A stretch of 51,802 bases of DNA from Oscillospiraceae bacterium (GCA_031254575.1 JAIRUE010000006.1:1-51802), one strand, 5' to 3'. Shown: positions 18,801-26,380, counted from the first letter of the stretch. Numbers and translations: made by a program. The notes: generated by a model not told the origin, from the letters alone.

Positions 18801-19036
18801 AAAGCCAGACCGCCTCCCGCCGCGAGGAGTTGGTCGCAAAGCCGCCGGAATGTCAGCACCTCGGCGTACAGGCAGACGGAAGCGCCGCCGCGGGATGCCA
18901 GCAGGCGTTCCGTCGCGTGGGAATACGGCTCCGGGACGATCCAGCGGCACGTCTCACCGCGCCCCGCCGCGTCCAGCAGTTCCGACAGCAGGGCTTCGTC
19001 CCCACCGCGCCCCGCGCGCGACCAAAGAAAGCGCAT
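15869..19036 (-). CDS. addB: AddB, nuclease and Chi-scanning subunit of AddAB
   Basis: AddB carries an inactivated helicase core and a second RecB-type nuclease. The 1055-residue protein keeps the nuclease residues (D858 in RGVADR; D875 and K877 in VVDYKTGG) and the four iron-sulfur cysteines that staple the domain: C717 in SLCPFSYF, then C1032, C1035 and C1041 in CGRCDYRAAC. Near the N-terminus the nucleotide site reads WSRAGRGGDEALL, so the Walker A lysine of many AddB proteins is missing. It lies two bases after a dehydrogenase gene and four before addA, clearly one operon. Confidence 0.94.
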   Translation of the reverse strand: MRFLWSRAGRGGDEALLSELLDAAGRGETCRWIVPEPYSHATERLLASRGGASVCLYAEVLTFRRLCDQLLAAGGGLAFPVLDGGGRLLVMRRAVRSVAGQLKALNILAAKPGFLPGLIQALDECKCYRVTPGILERAGAETPGVSGVKLFDLALIFAAYDMFCAQGAMDPRDRVTLAWEKAKSVRFCANSHLFVSHFASFTPQERLLLTALADGAASFTILFCGELGERGFAPLHATARQFAAHFPREVEHITVDRPSQGRSPAIQYMEKCWFDRAAVRRAFVQAGELHPERALSVYSFAPVELYAAPCEAAEVRFAAESAVRLVRDEGYRWRDIAVIASDYTAYAPLIESLFPQYRVPVFSDRMDEMSQKPLSRCIRAAADCVLYGYRADDVMRLLRTELLPVPASDADLTENYLRRWNPRGGRFSGKSDWTRPPGGWHGEPSEAELGELARINAVRRRVASALKKLSGKTARQCAEGLYRALEALGVPEGIEARTRALTSAGEHKLAAECGQMWELFCKSLDQCAGLLGDEEMAAGEFCELCLLVLSGYSVGSIPASLDRVHTGDQSRFPRLPFPAVIYIGACGDKVPARSSGEGLLSGEERAALAEAGCELPPDPPARIERELYNLYTACTLPSQKLIVTYPSARNPKDDGRADFIDKISGLFGVPVKPVPPPAPPVNPVAVLRCPLSAQSAAALYGNTLRLSASRVETFSLCPFSYFMRYGLRAALRPEPGFTPLDVGRELHVILEQCARYVMERGGFAALPKEEVCRFAERQARARQDEVLRRGGVGTPRLLAQGARLARAASMLAGRMWDEFVHSKFTPLGFELPVESLETPLTGLSPEAPSSYKLRGVADRADGFVKGDTLYLRVVDYKTGGKSFSLSDVCNGLSAQMPLYLFLLRRLAPERFGVPKAEAAGVLYVSSREVTVRSDRPLTREEAEASPVFRHSGLLLGDPELLEAMDDRVRRDGGVLPVSFNRDGSFSKRASVASPEEMDALQTQVGRLVRDMAREVARGRVDAAPLDLREAPCGRCDYRAACHFDETMDKPRPYVR

Positions 19037-19038
19037 CG

Positions 19039-20001
19039 TCAGTACCCAGCGAAAAAATCCACGGTGTTATACAGCCTTTTGCCCGCCATGTACCGTGTCA
19101 GCAAATCGAAAAACAGCTCATAGTTGCGGTCGTGGTTGAGCGGCGACGCGCCGGAGCAGTGCGGCGTAAGAAACACGTTTTCCATAGACCGCAGCGGGCT
19201 GTCCGGCGCGAGCGGCTCCGTCTCAAAGACATCCAGCGCCGCGCCCGCGATGACGCCCCTTTCCAGCGCGGCGGCGAGGTCGCTCTCCGCCACCGCCGAA
19301 CCGCGCCCCACGTTAATAAACAGCGCCGACGGGCGCATATTCTCAAAAGTGGTCGCATTGAATACGCCCCGCGTCTCGCGGGTGTCAGGCAGGCAGGACA
19401 CCACGATGTCGGCGCCGCGCACCGCTTCCGCCAAATGGGAGAGGTTGTAGACGTCGGCAAAACCGGGCGGGATGTCGTGGATGAGCTTCCTGACACCTGT
19501 AATCCGGCACCCCATGACGCGGAACATCTCCGCCGCCTTGCGCCCAAGGTCGCCCATGCCGCAGACCAGTACCGACGAGCCCGCGAGCTCCCGCATATGC
19601 GGATGGCGTTTCCAGCCGCCCTCCGCCTGCTGTCTGATGTAATAGGGGAATTGCCGCAGCAGGGCCAGCGCCATGCCCAGCACATGTTCGGCAATCGTCA
19701 CCCCGTATACGCCGCTGGCGTTGGTCAGGGTCACGGCGCGGTTGGCGTAGAGCGCCAGGTCGCCGTACGGTTCGACCCCCGCGTTGGGAAGGTGGTGCCA
19801 TTGCAAGTGCCCCGCCTCGCGCAGCATTTCCGGCGGCGGGCAGCCGTAAAGGACCTCACAGTCGCGCAGCATGGCGGCCGTGACGCTTTTGCTCTCAATA
19901 TAATGCAATTCCAGACGCGGCGCGGCCTCGCGGAGCTTCAGCAGACGCGCCGGGCCGGTCTCGCTGGCAATACTGGGAATAATAATGAGGTCGATGAACA
20001 A
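19039..20001 (-). CDS. D-isomer specific 2-hydroxyacid dehydrogenase family protein
   Basis: The 320-residue protein has the bipartite fold of D-2-hydroxyacid dehydrogenases: an NAD(P)-binding domain inserted into the substrate domain. The dinucleotide motif is GMGDLG at 148-153, and the catalytic triad can be read as R233 (NVGRGS), E262 (DVFETEP) and H281 (TPHCSG). The substrate (glyoxylate, hydroxypyruvate, a keto acid or other) cannot be told. The start is TTG with a GGGGGG ribosome binding site. It is the first gene of the operon with addB and addA, an unusual partner for a DNA repair complex. Confidence 0.9.
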   Translation of the reverse strand: MFIDLIIIPSIASETGPARLLKLREAAPRLELHYIESKSVTAAMLRDCEVLYGCPPPEMLREAGHLQWHHLPNAGVEPYGDLALYANRAVTLTNASGVYGVTIAEHVLGMALALLRQFPYYIRQQAEGGWKRHPHMRELAGSSVLVCGMGDLGRKAAEMFRVMGCRITGVRKLIHDIPPGFADVYNLSHLAEAVRGADIVVSCLPDTRETRGVFNATTFENMRPSALFINVGRGSAVAESDLAAALERGVIAGAALDVFETEPLAPDSPLRSMENVFLTPHCSGASPLNHDRNYELFFDLLTRYMAGKRLYNTVDFFAGY

Positions 20002-20018
20002 CGCCCCCCTTTACCCAC

Positions 20019-20047
20019 AGTATAGCACAAGGCCACAGCGGTGTCCA
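20019..20047 (-). promoter_or_regulatory. Promoter of the dehydrogenase-addB-addA operon
   Basis: On the minus strand TGGACA (20042-20047), 17 bases and TATACT (20019-20024) preceded by TGC form a good vegetative promoter with extended -10. It lies 18 bases upstream of the TTG start and just past the mnmA stop codon. Confidence 0.7.
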
Positions 20048-20068
20048 CCGGGAGAGCGGGGAGCCGTA

Positions 20069-21112
20069 TCATGGACCCAGTGGAACCGCCGCCGTTATCG
20101 TCCCGCCGCCGATGACCGTGTCGCCGTCATAGATCACGGCGGCCTGCCCCGGCGTGACGGCCCGCTGCGGGGTGTCGAAGTCAATGCGCAGCGTATCATC
20201 GTCCGTTTGCGTGACCGTCGCGGGCTGTCCCGGCTGGCGGGAGCGTATCTTTACGCTTGCCCGCAGGGGCGCGCCGGGCGGGACGGGCAGGATGAGGTTT
20301 ATCTCCCGGGCGGTGAGCGTTCCGGCAAAGAGCGTGTCCTCCGTCCCGAGCACAACGGTGTTGGTTTCGGGGCGCAGTTCCCGCACATATAACGGCGTTT
20401 CATGGGCAATGCCCAAGCCGCGCCGCTGCCCGACGGTGTAGTGAATGATCCCCCTGTGTTCCCCGAGGCCGCTGCCGTCCGTATCGGTAAACCGCCCTTT
20501 GGGAAAGACCTCCCCGGTTTTCCGCCCGATAAACCCGGCGTAATCCCTGTCCGGCACAAAGCAGATGTCCTGGCTCTCATTCTTTTTCGGGTTTGTCAGC
20601 CCGGCTTCCCGCGCAAGCGCGCGCACATCCGCCTTGGTCATTTCCCCCAGCGGAAAAATAATGCTTGAAAGCTGCTCCTGTGTCAGGGAATAAAGAAAAT
20701 AGCTCTGGTCTTTCAGCGGGTCAAGCCCTTTTTTCAGCAAAAACCGCCCGCCGCCCCGCTCCACACGGGCGTAATGACCGGTTGCAATCGACACAAATCC
20801 CATTTCACGGGCGCGGCGGGCAAAATGCCCGAATTTTATAAAGCGGTTGCAGGCAATGCAGGGGTTGGGCGTCCTGCCTTCCCGGTACGCGGCGATAAAC
20901 GGCGCGATTACGTTTTGTTCAAAAACGCCGGTAAAGTCAAAGACGTGGAACGGAATGCCAATAATTTCCGCTGCGGTGCGTGCGTCCTCAACGCCTCCGT
21001 TTGGGCCGAGGCGCATGACGGCGCCCGCGCAGTTCAACCCCCGTCCTTTGAGGAGCAAAGCGGCGACGGCGCTGTCCACGCCGCCGCTCATGGCAATCAG
21101 GACCTTTTCCAC
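20069..21112 (-). CDS. mnmA: MnmA, tRNA-specific 2-thiouridylase
   Basis: MnmA puts sulfur on U34 of glutamate, glutamine and lysine tRNAs using ATP and a persulfide. The 347-residue protein has the PP-loop SGGVDSA at 9-15, the nucleophile C85 in NPCIACN, and the second catalytic cysteine C184 in SQDICFV. The stretches TGHYAR, KDQSYFLY and HYTVGQRRGLG are standard. It starts three bases after the PII-like gene and is the last gene of that operon; no cysteine desulfurase gene is adjacent. Confidence 0.97.
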   Translation of the reverse strand: MEKVLIAMSGGVDSAVAALLLKGRGLNCAGAVMRLGPNGGVEDARTAAEIIGIPFHVFDFTGVFEQNVIAPFIAAYREGRTPNPCIACNRFIKFGHFARRAREMGFVSIATGHYARVERGGGRFLLKKGLDPLKDQSYFLYSLTQEQLSSIIFPLGEMTKADVRALAREAGLTNPKKNESQDICFVPDRDYAGFIGRKTGEVFPKGRFTDTDGSGLGEHRGIIHYTVGQRRGLGIAHETPLYVRELRPETNTVVLGTEDTLFAGTLTAREINLILPVPPGAPLRASVKIRSRQPGQPATVTQTDDDTLRIDFDTPQRAVTPGQAAVIYDGDTVIGGGTITAAVPLGP

Positions 21113-21115
21113 ACC

Positions 21116-21799
21116 CTACTTCACGCCATAGGTCTTGTTTACATCCTGACAGAGAATGACGCCGTGCCGGCCCTCATCGATCTCAAGCTCCGCGCGTATG
21201 GCGGCCGTAATCGCCTCGGTGGTGTCGGCCGCGGCCAGAATCATTACAAGTTCCTTTTCCGGCTCTATATCGATATGAAACAAAGAGACGTTATCATAGT
21301 CCTCAGCGGAGCTTCTGGCCTTGATGACGGTGCCGCCGCGGGCCCCGGCCTTGGTGGCGGTCTCCATCACCTGATCGGCTTTTCCCCGGTCCACAATAAC
21401 GATAATTGACTGGTACATGCTATCCTTCCCCCCGCTTGATGAATTGCGGCCGATGAATCCGGGCTTTCCCAACCCTGTCACCGACAGGATCGGCATCGTG
21501 AACCCGATGCCGTGAAACGGCTTATCAAAATGAAACTTATCATGAACGGCATCCATAACGGCGGATACAACGGAACTCTCCGACACCATGATAACGACTT
21601 CCTTGCGGACGTCGGCGAGCTGCAAAAACTCAAGGATACGGTTTCGCAGCGTGCCCATGCCCAGCGCCACAAGCCCCACCGGGATACCGTGATGCTTGGC
21701 CAGCTTCATGACCTTGCTCCCCAGCCCGAAATCAATAATGACGACGGCCAGTTCCAGATCAAGTCCCGCCTGTCCGGTGTTATCCTCCACGTTTCTCAT
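21116..21799 (-). CDS. Tandem PII-like signalling protein paired with the DUF1538 membrane protein
   Basis: The 227-residue protein contains two PII-like ferredoxin-fold halves, about residues 14-120 and 127-226. Each opens with a hydrophobic strand (LELAVVIID; SIIVIVDRGKADQVM) and helix, and the second ends with GRHGVILCQDVNKTYGV, which resembles the last strand and C-loop of PII. The usual uridylylated T-loop tyrosine motif of GlnB is not seen. Its ATG lies inside the last codons of the DUF1538 gene (20-base overlap), so the two are tightly coupled. PII proteins normally sense ATP/ADP and 2-oxoglutarate and dock onto membrane transporters, so control of the DUF1538 protein is a reasonable inference. 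Confidence 0.83.
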   Translation of the reverse strand: MRNVEDNTGQAGLDLELAVVIIDFGLGSKVMKLAKHHGIPVGLVALGMGTLRNRILEFLQLADVRKEVVIMVSESSVVSAVMDAVHDKFHFDKPFHGIGFTMPILSVTGLGKPGFIGRNSSSGGKDSMYQSIIVIVDRGKADQVMETATKAGARGGTVIKARSSAEDYDNVSLFHIDIEPEKELVMILAAADTTEAITAAIRAELEIDEGRHGVILCQDVNKTYGVK

Positions 21800-23267
21800 C
21801 CTTTGCCGTTTTGATTTTGAAGATCAGTCCCAATACCTGGAGGGTTATAATCGGCAGCAGCGCCACCATGGAGATCATTCCGAACCCTTCAATCAGCACG
21901 TCCGCCCCGCCGGCCGAACTGGCGACGCCCTGCGTGAAGGCCAGAATAAAGGTCGCCGTCATCGGGCCGGTGGCGACGCCGCCCGCGTCGAAAGCGATGC
22001 CGACAAAAAGTTTCGGCGCAAAGCGGCTCAGTGCCAACGCTATAATATACCCGGGCAGCAAATAATGCCACAACTGGATAGCCGGTATGAGAATGCGGAC
22101 GACCGACAGCAGAACGGCCGCGCCCACGCCGATACAGAGCGGGACCGTGACGACCGCCCGTTTTACGTAACCGCTTGTCACATCCTCAATTTGGTGCGTA
22201 AGCACGTATACGGCGGGCTCGGCGAGAATAGTGACAAAGCCTATCAGAAAGCCCACGACAATGACAAGCGCCGTGTTGTCGGCCAGCGCGGCGCCGATCG
22301 CGGCGCCGACATCCATAAACCCGCCGTCAACGCCCAGAAAAAAGAGAACGATCCCCACATACGCGTACAGGAAGCCCGCCAGCAGCTTCACAAACGCTTT
22401 CCGGTGCAGCTTAAAAGACACAATCTGTAAAAAAATCAGGATCACAAGCAGAGGAAGGAGCGCGATAAAACCGTTTTCCAGGACGCCGCGCGCGATGCCC
22501 AGGAAAGCCCCGGCGAAGGACTGGCCGGAATCGGTAACGATTTCCAACTCGCCCCCGAATTCCGATCCTCCCGAGAACAGGTTCATCACCATAACGGCCA
22601 TAATCGCGCCGACCGAGGCGATGGCGACCAGCCCGAAACTGTCCTTTTCCGAGGCCTTGCTGTCCCGCTTCAACGAGGAAATACCCACCGCGAGGGCAAG
22701 GATGAATGGAACTGCCAGAATGCCCGTCGTCGCGCCGGAAGCGTCAAAGGCGATGCCCAAAAACTCCGGGGAGACGAACACCGAGGCAATTCCTATAATA
22801 GCATACAGCACGATAAGCACAATATACAGCGGTATGGTATAGACCATGCGGAGAAAACCCAGCGCGAGCAAAACGGCAAGGCCGGACGACACGGCAAACA
22901 GGATGCCCGTGCCCGGTATCTGTCCCGCCGTAACCGTATCGACCTGGCCGGCCAGCACCAGTAAACCCGGCTCGGCAAGGGAGGTGAAAAATCCCAGAAT
23001 AAGCCCGGCAATCACGACGATCCACAGCTTATTGGAACGGGCAAGCGCCTCGCCCGTCCTGTCGCCAAGCGGCGTGATGCCAATATCCACGCCTGTGAGG
23101 AAAAGGGAAAGACCCAGAACGATCAGAAAGGCGCCGAAGAGAAAGCGCGCCGGCAGAGAGCCGGACAGCGGCGCCAGACCTGTAAAATGCAGTATAAACA
23201 CGATGGCGCAGATGGGAGCCACCGATAAAAAGTTTTCCTTGATTTTTCCGATCAACGTGTTGTGCAA
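21780..23267 (-). CDS. DUF1538 polytopic membrane protein with internal duplication
   Basis: The 495-residue protein is very hydrophobic, with about a dozen membrane segments. Two homologous halves are visible: LAEPGLLVLAGQ (98-109) with GIAFDASGATTG (171-182), and LAEPAVYVLTHQ (349-360) with a matching GIAFDAGGVATG later. These repeats define the DUF1538 family, whose function is not established; an ion or solute transport role is likely from the inverted- or tandem-repeat layout. The TTG start has AGGGGG seven bases upstream. It is first in an operon with a PII-like protein and mnmA. Confidence 0.88.
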   Translation of the reverse strand: MHNTLIGKIKENFLSVAPICAIVFILHFTGLAPLSGSLPARFLFGAFLIVLGLSLFLTGVDIGITPLGDRTGEALARSNKLWIVVIAGLILGFFTSLAEPGLLVLAGQVDTVTAGQIPGTGILFAVSSGLAVLLALGFLRMVYTIPLYIVLIVLYAIIGIASVFVSPEFLGIAFDASGATTGILAVPFILALAVGISSLKRDSKASEKDSFGLVAIASVGAIMAVMVMNLFSGGSEFGGELEIVTDSGQSFAGAFLGIARGVLENGFIALLPLLVILIFLQIVSFKLHRKAFVKLLAGFLYAYVGIVLFFLGVDGGFMDVGAAIGAALADNTALVIVVGFLIGFVTILAEPAVYVLTHQIEDVTSGYVKRAVVTVPLCIGVGAAVLLSVVRILIPAIQLWHYLLPGYIIALALSRFAPKLFVGIAFDAGGVATGPMTATFILAFTQGVASSAGGADVLIEGFGMISMVALLPIITLQVLGLIFKIKTAKDEKRGG

Positions 23268-23311
23268 CGCTCAACCCCCTCTCCCGGCGGACGCCTGATA
23301 ACCTGAGCTTC

Positions 23312-23341
23312 AGTATAGCACGCGGGCCGGCGCGCTGTCAA
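23312..23341 (-). promoter_or_regulatory. Promoter of the DUF1538-PII-mnmA operon
   Basis: The minus strand shows TTGACA (23336-23341), an 18-base spacer and TATACT (23312-23317) preceded by TGC. It is 45 bases before the start codon and is among the best promoters in the window. Confidence 0.8.
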
Positions 23342-23360
23342 CCGGAGCAAGGGCGTGGAA

Positions 23361-23406
23361 GGGCGACGGGCCGGTAAAAACCGACCTGCCGCCCTTTTGT
23401 TTTTGC
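23361..23406 (+). terminator. Plus-strand intrinsic terminator without an obvious upstream gene
   Basis: A 15-base imperfect stem (23361-23375 with 23380-23394, loop AAAA) is followed on the plus strand by TTTTGTTTTT. No plus-strand gene precedes it for several kilobases, so it may stop antisense transcription. On the minus strand it has no T tract but still forms the hairpin. The rest of 23268-23559 holds only the promoter above and the short ORF remnants described at 23455-23563. Confidence 0.6.
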
Positions 23407-23503
23407 TATATTTTTGCCGTCAATGAGGTTAAGAATAAGCGAGCGCGGAATGACTTATTTTGCGTGTGCTGAATTGCCGTTTCGCAACAAGTCCATGTCC
23501 AAA

Positions 23504-23563
23504 TCATAATTGCCGGTATAACCGCTTGTACGAAATTGAATTTTGAATTTGTTCGGCAGTCAT
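23504..23563 (-). CDS. Very short ORF coupled to the preceding gene, possibly frameshifted
   Basis: A 19-codon frame encoding MTAEQIQNSISYKRLYRQL starts with an ATG overlapping the stop codon of the 167-residue gene (ATGA, 23560-23563) and has GGAGA upstream. Another reading frame continues across the same stretch to a stop at 23455-23457 and encodes residues that read naturally after YKRLYR (NYDLDMDLLRNGNS). A single-base indel could therefore have split a small gene of about 35-40 codons. No family was recognised and expression is unproven. Confidence 0.35.
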   Translation of the reverse strand: MTAEQIQNSISYKRLYRQL

Positions 23564-24063
23564 ATTTTGCGTCTCCTACCTATCACTTTTTCAGCAGTTC
23601 CCATTCCAAACCGTTTTACATCATCCCGGTTAAAAGTAAAATCCCACCGGACGGTATGAGGAATCCGCTTCATAATCATCAATGGTTCTTCACCGTAATA
23701 TATGACCTCTCTGTCAGGGTCGTTTGTATCAAACAATGATAACCTGTCTTTCACTTTGCTTATATCCACTACATGAATATATCCGCTTGACTGGCCTGAA
23801 AAAGTTTCCTTTTCAAATGCAACTATATTATGGAGCGCGTTAACCGTTTTTAACGGTTCCGCCAACAAATCATTTGAATAAGTCCATTGACGATAAGATA
23901 TATTGCACTTACAGATATATCCTTTCGGGAATAAATCCCCGGTGTTTATGATAAATAAAGACGCTATGCCTATATGCGGAGTCAAAAACACTCTGTTTCT
24001 CAGCTCTTTTATCTGTTTGGCCGAACCAAAATACATGGTGTCGGGCAACGCGCCGGTATTCAA
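23560..24063 (-). CDS. Uncharacterised 167-residue protein
   Basis: No family was recognised with confidence. The N-terminus (DTMYFGSAKQIKEL, then VFLTPHIGIASLFI) is faintly like the opening strands of ADP-ribosyltransferase-fold proteins, where an aromatic-HGS motif precedes a TP-containing strand, but the expected histidine is phenylalanine and no catalytic glutamate could be placed. No signal peptide or membrane helix is seen. The open frame extends to 24105, but the TTG at 24063 has a strong GGGAGG site eight bases upstream and was chosen. Codon use is more AT-rich than in the flanking operons. It lies downstream of lemA and the DUF3137 gene, probably on the same transcript. Confidence 0.6.
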   Translation of the reverse strand: MNTGALPDTMYFGSAKQIKELRNRVFLTPHIGIASLFIINTGDLFPKGYICKCNISYRQWTYSNDLLAEPLKTVNALHNIVAFEKETFSGQSSGYIHVVDISKVKDRLSLFDTNDPDREVIYYGEEPLMIMKRIPHTVRWDFTFNRDDVKRFGMGTAEKVIGRRRKI

Positions 24064-24082
24064 TTCTTGTGCCTCCCTCGGG

Positions 24083-24148
24083 TCAGAGTATGCTGTTTTT
24101 TGCAAAGAATTCCGTAATTATTTTTCCATATTCTATATACTCAGTCAT
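24083..24148 (-). CDS. Very short ORF overlapping the DUF3137 stop codon
   Basis: A 21-codon frame begins at an ATG that overlaps the stop codon of the DUF3137 gene (ATGA, 24145-24148) and ends 19 bases before the chosen start of the next gene. It begins MTEYIEYGKIITEFF. It could be a translated leader peptide, a coupling device or a gene remnant. Only its position supports it. Confidence 0.25.
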   Translation of the reverse strand: MTEYIEYGKIITEFFAKNSIL

Positions 24149-25065
24149 CCAAACAGTTTAGTATTCAACAAAAATATATCCAAAATATCGGTTATATACT
24201 TAACCTCATTCTTTTGACACGCGCGCATCGCCGCTATGTCAGCGTGCTGGTTTTTCTTTGAAAGCTCAAACAGGTTGCGGTTGTTATGTATGGCGATGTG
24301 TATGTACCGTCCGCCGAAATATATATAGGTTTTGCCGTTTGCCAGTATGTCCGCCCGTACGATCGCTTCCATAAAATGCGGGGTCAGCATCATAAACGCG
24401 CTGTGCGCGTCTTTCGCCTCAATTTGATATTTCGCGTTGAACGCCACGTTTTCGGTTTCCATATTGCTTTTCGCGCGGTTCCCTTTCTCTCTTTCCCGAA
24501 GCCGGAGTTCCCCCGGCAGGTCCCTGTTGGTTTCGATCATGATCCATTGGCCCTTGAAACACGTATAGTAACTCACTTTCGTGCGTCCCTCATCGTCCTC
24601 GGTCTCCACCTCTTCCATCAGTTCGACATCGGAAAACGCAAAGACGCGCCCTTTGTAACGTCCCCGCACATGATCGCTGCCGTACTGTACATCCCAACGC
24701 TTAATCAGGCCCGCGGTTCTGATCACACTGCCCGATACGGCCTTATCCGGCGCGTATTCGACATCCTCAAACGCTTCGGAGAGTGCGGCGGCGGTTATAG
24801 TATCCTTGGCAAACTGTCTCCGTTTCCTGTCTCTGCGGTTCGCGCCGATCCGAACATATCCCGCGGCAAATAAATCGCCGGTGCCCGCCACAAACATTAA
24901 AACCGCAATGGCCGACGCTCCCTTCGATTTCAGAAAACGGCCCATGCAGAGCGCGCCGGCTATCAGGAGGATTCCCACCACAACCAATATGACCGCTTTC
25001 CGCCGCAAGCCGGCAATCGCGCGTTTGTGTTCATTGAATTCACTTTGAAGCTGTCTGTCGCCCAT
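24145..25065 (-). CDS. DUF3137 family membrane protein
   Basis: The 306-residue protein has two adjacent membrane helices near the N-terminus (about residues 23-42 and 50-70) and a large cytoplasmic part. The latter has DUF3137 features: SYYTCFKGQWIMIETNRDLPG is split around 165-187, FNAKYQIEAKDAHSAFMMLTP follows, and KTYIYFGGRYIHIAIHNNRNLFE closes the domain. The function of the family is unknown, but it is frequently encoded beside LemA, as here (lemA ends 21 bases upstream). Together they are thought to act at the membrane. Confidence 0.82.
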   Translation of the reverse strand: MGDRQLQSEFNEHKRAIAGLRRKAVILVVVGILLIAGALCMGRFLKSKGASAIAVLMFVAGTGDLFAAGYVRIGANRRDRKRRQFAKDTITAAALSEAFEDVEYAPDKAVSGSVIRTAGLIKRWDVQYGSDHVRGRYKGRVFAFSDVELMEEVETEDDEGRTKVSYYTCFKGQWIMIETNRDLPGELRLREREKGNRAKSNMETENVAFNAKYQIEAKDAHSAFMMLTPHFMEAIVRADILANGKTYIYFGGRYIHIAIHNNRNLFELSKKNQHADIAAMRACQKNEVKYITDILDIFLLNTKLFG

Positions 25066-25086
25066 TTTTACCTCTCCCGGAATGAA

Positions 25087-25653
25087 TTAAAATGACATTT
25101 TCACATCGGCTCTTTTGCTCTCTTCCGCAATGAAGAACTCCATAGCCCTGTATCCTCCCCCACCTGCGATCATACTCGCCGGAAACAGGACAATGGCCTG
25201 GTTAAATGCGGAAACATTCATATTATAAACGCGTCTGGCGGCTTGAAGATGATCCTCCGCGTCCGCGATCGCCGCCTGGAGGGCTTTGAAGTTTTCGGAG
25301 GACCGAAGCGCGGGGTAGTTCTCCGCGACCACCTTTATCCTGCCCGACAACGTGTCCATTTCACGGTTTGCGGCGTTTTTTTCGCTTATGCTCATTCCGG
25401 CGCGCAGCTTGATAACCTTTTCAAACAGCTCGGATTCGTGCTTGGCATATGCCTTAACGACGTCAAGCTGTTTTGTCAGCGTGTCGTAACGCTTGGTCAG
25501 CGCGACGTCAATGCCCGAATCCGCCTCCCTGATTTTCACAAGCAGCACCTTAAAACGGTTCAAGGTCCTGATGACCCAAGAAATGATTATCAGTAACAGC
25601 ACAACGGCGCCAAAAATAATGTAAGTCATAAAATGCCGCTCCAAGTTAGGCAT
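25087..25653 (-). CDS. lemA: LemA family membrane protein
   Basis: The 188-residue protein has one N-terminal membrane helix (about residues 9-29) followed by a long helical cytoplasmic or external bundle. LemA signatures are visible: NRFKVLLVKIREADSGIDV (about 32-50), KRYDTLTKQLDVVKAYAKHE and RRVYNMNVSAFNQAI. The ATG at 25653 was preferred over upstream in-frame codons because GGGAGGGG sits at the right distance. It is the first gene of the lemA-DUF3137 unit. Its exact role is not established. Confidence 0.9.
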   Translation of the reverse strand: MPNLERHFMTYIIFGAVVLLLIIISWVIRTLNRFKVLLVKIREADSGIDVALTKRYDTLTKQLDVVKAYAKHESELFEKVIKLRAGMSISEKNAANREMDTLSGRIKVVAENYPALRSSENFKALQAAIADAEDHLQAARRVYNMNVSAFNQAIVLFPASMIAGGGGYRAMEFFIAEESKRADVKMSF

Positions 25654-25730
25654 AAACACCCCTCCCAATCACACTATAAATTTTATCCCCGCGCCCTTCC
25701 GTACTGCCGGGCATAAAAAATATTACGGTT

Positions 25731-25759
25731 ATTATACCATAAGAAAGCCGGTAACGCAA
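25731..25759 (-). promoter_or_regulatory. Promoter of the lemA operon
   Basis: On the minus strand TTGCGT (25754-25759), 17 bases and a perfect TATAAT (25731-25736) lie 78 bases upstream of the lemA start. Confidence 0.65.
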
Positions 25760-25818
25760 CCCGGACAAAAAATACGGAGTGTGTACGGAAACGCTTATAA
25801 TGCCGCAATTTCATTTCC

Positions 25819-26304
25819 TTACAGGTCGTTCAAGCTAGTCACTTTACCGCCTTTGCTTTCATAATAGCGCAGCATTTCGTCAATCTTCTTTTTATCATAA
25901 CTGGTTATGCAATCAGAAATGACACTGACCTTATAATTTGCCTTGAGCAAATTAAAACAGGTCGATTTGACACAAACTGCCGCGTCCGCTCCTGCAAGGT
26001 AAAAATCGGTTATTTCATTATCTTTGATAAAGTCAGTAAACTCTTCGCTGGTTAACGCGTTTGCTTTATATTTCGTAAAAACATTTTCTGACACTATATT
26101 CAAATCCGGAGCCAATTCAGACCCGCGTGTATTGGGTTTGAACGTCCTCGGGCCGGCTGATAAGTTTTCATGCCGTATATAAACAACGTGAATGTCGTTT
26201 TTAACTGCCCAGTCAATTGATTTGTTTATGTTATCAATTATTTCCTTGTAATTCTTTGTGATGTCATTTTGAATATCTATTACGACCAACGCTTTTTTCA
26301 GCAT
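25819..26304 (-). CDS. Isochorismatase-fold cysteine hydrolase
   Basis: The 161-residue protein is a compact member of the isochorismatase superfamily. The catalytic triad can be placed as D10 (LVVIDIQND), K78 (FTKY) and C111 (AAVCVKST), with the cis-peptide region just before the cysteine. Members act on isochorismate, nicotinamide and other amides; the substrate is not predictable here. The gene stands alone with its own promoter. Its base composition is clearly more AT-rich than the neighbouring operons, which suggests acquisition by transfer. Ribosome binding site: GAGGAGGAG. Confidence 0.9.
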   Translation of the reverse strand: MLKKALVVIDIQNDITKNYKEIIDNINKSIDWAVKNDIHVVYIRHENLSAGPRTFKPNTRGSELAPDLNIVSENVFTKYKANALTSEEFTDFIKDNEITDFYLAGADAAVCVKSTCFNLLKANYKVSVISDCITSYDKKKIDEMLRYYESKGGKVTSLNDL

Positions 26305-26380
26305 GGGGTCTCCTCCTCAAAATATAAATATTCTTTTTTACATTCAGTACTCCCGGCGAACGCAGAAAAACTACTGCTCT

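Noticed and set aside
23455..23562. In-frame TGA after GRRRKI as a possible selenocysteine or readthrough codon
   Set aside because: The continuation is only 34 codons, no SECIS-like hairpin follows the TGA, and an ATGA-coupled start explains the same sequence better.
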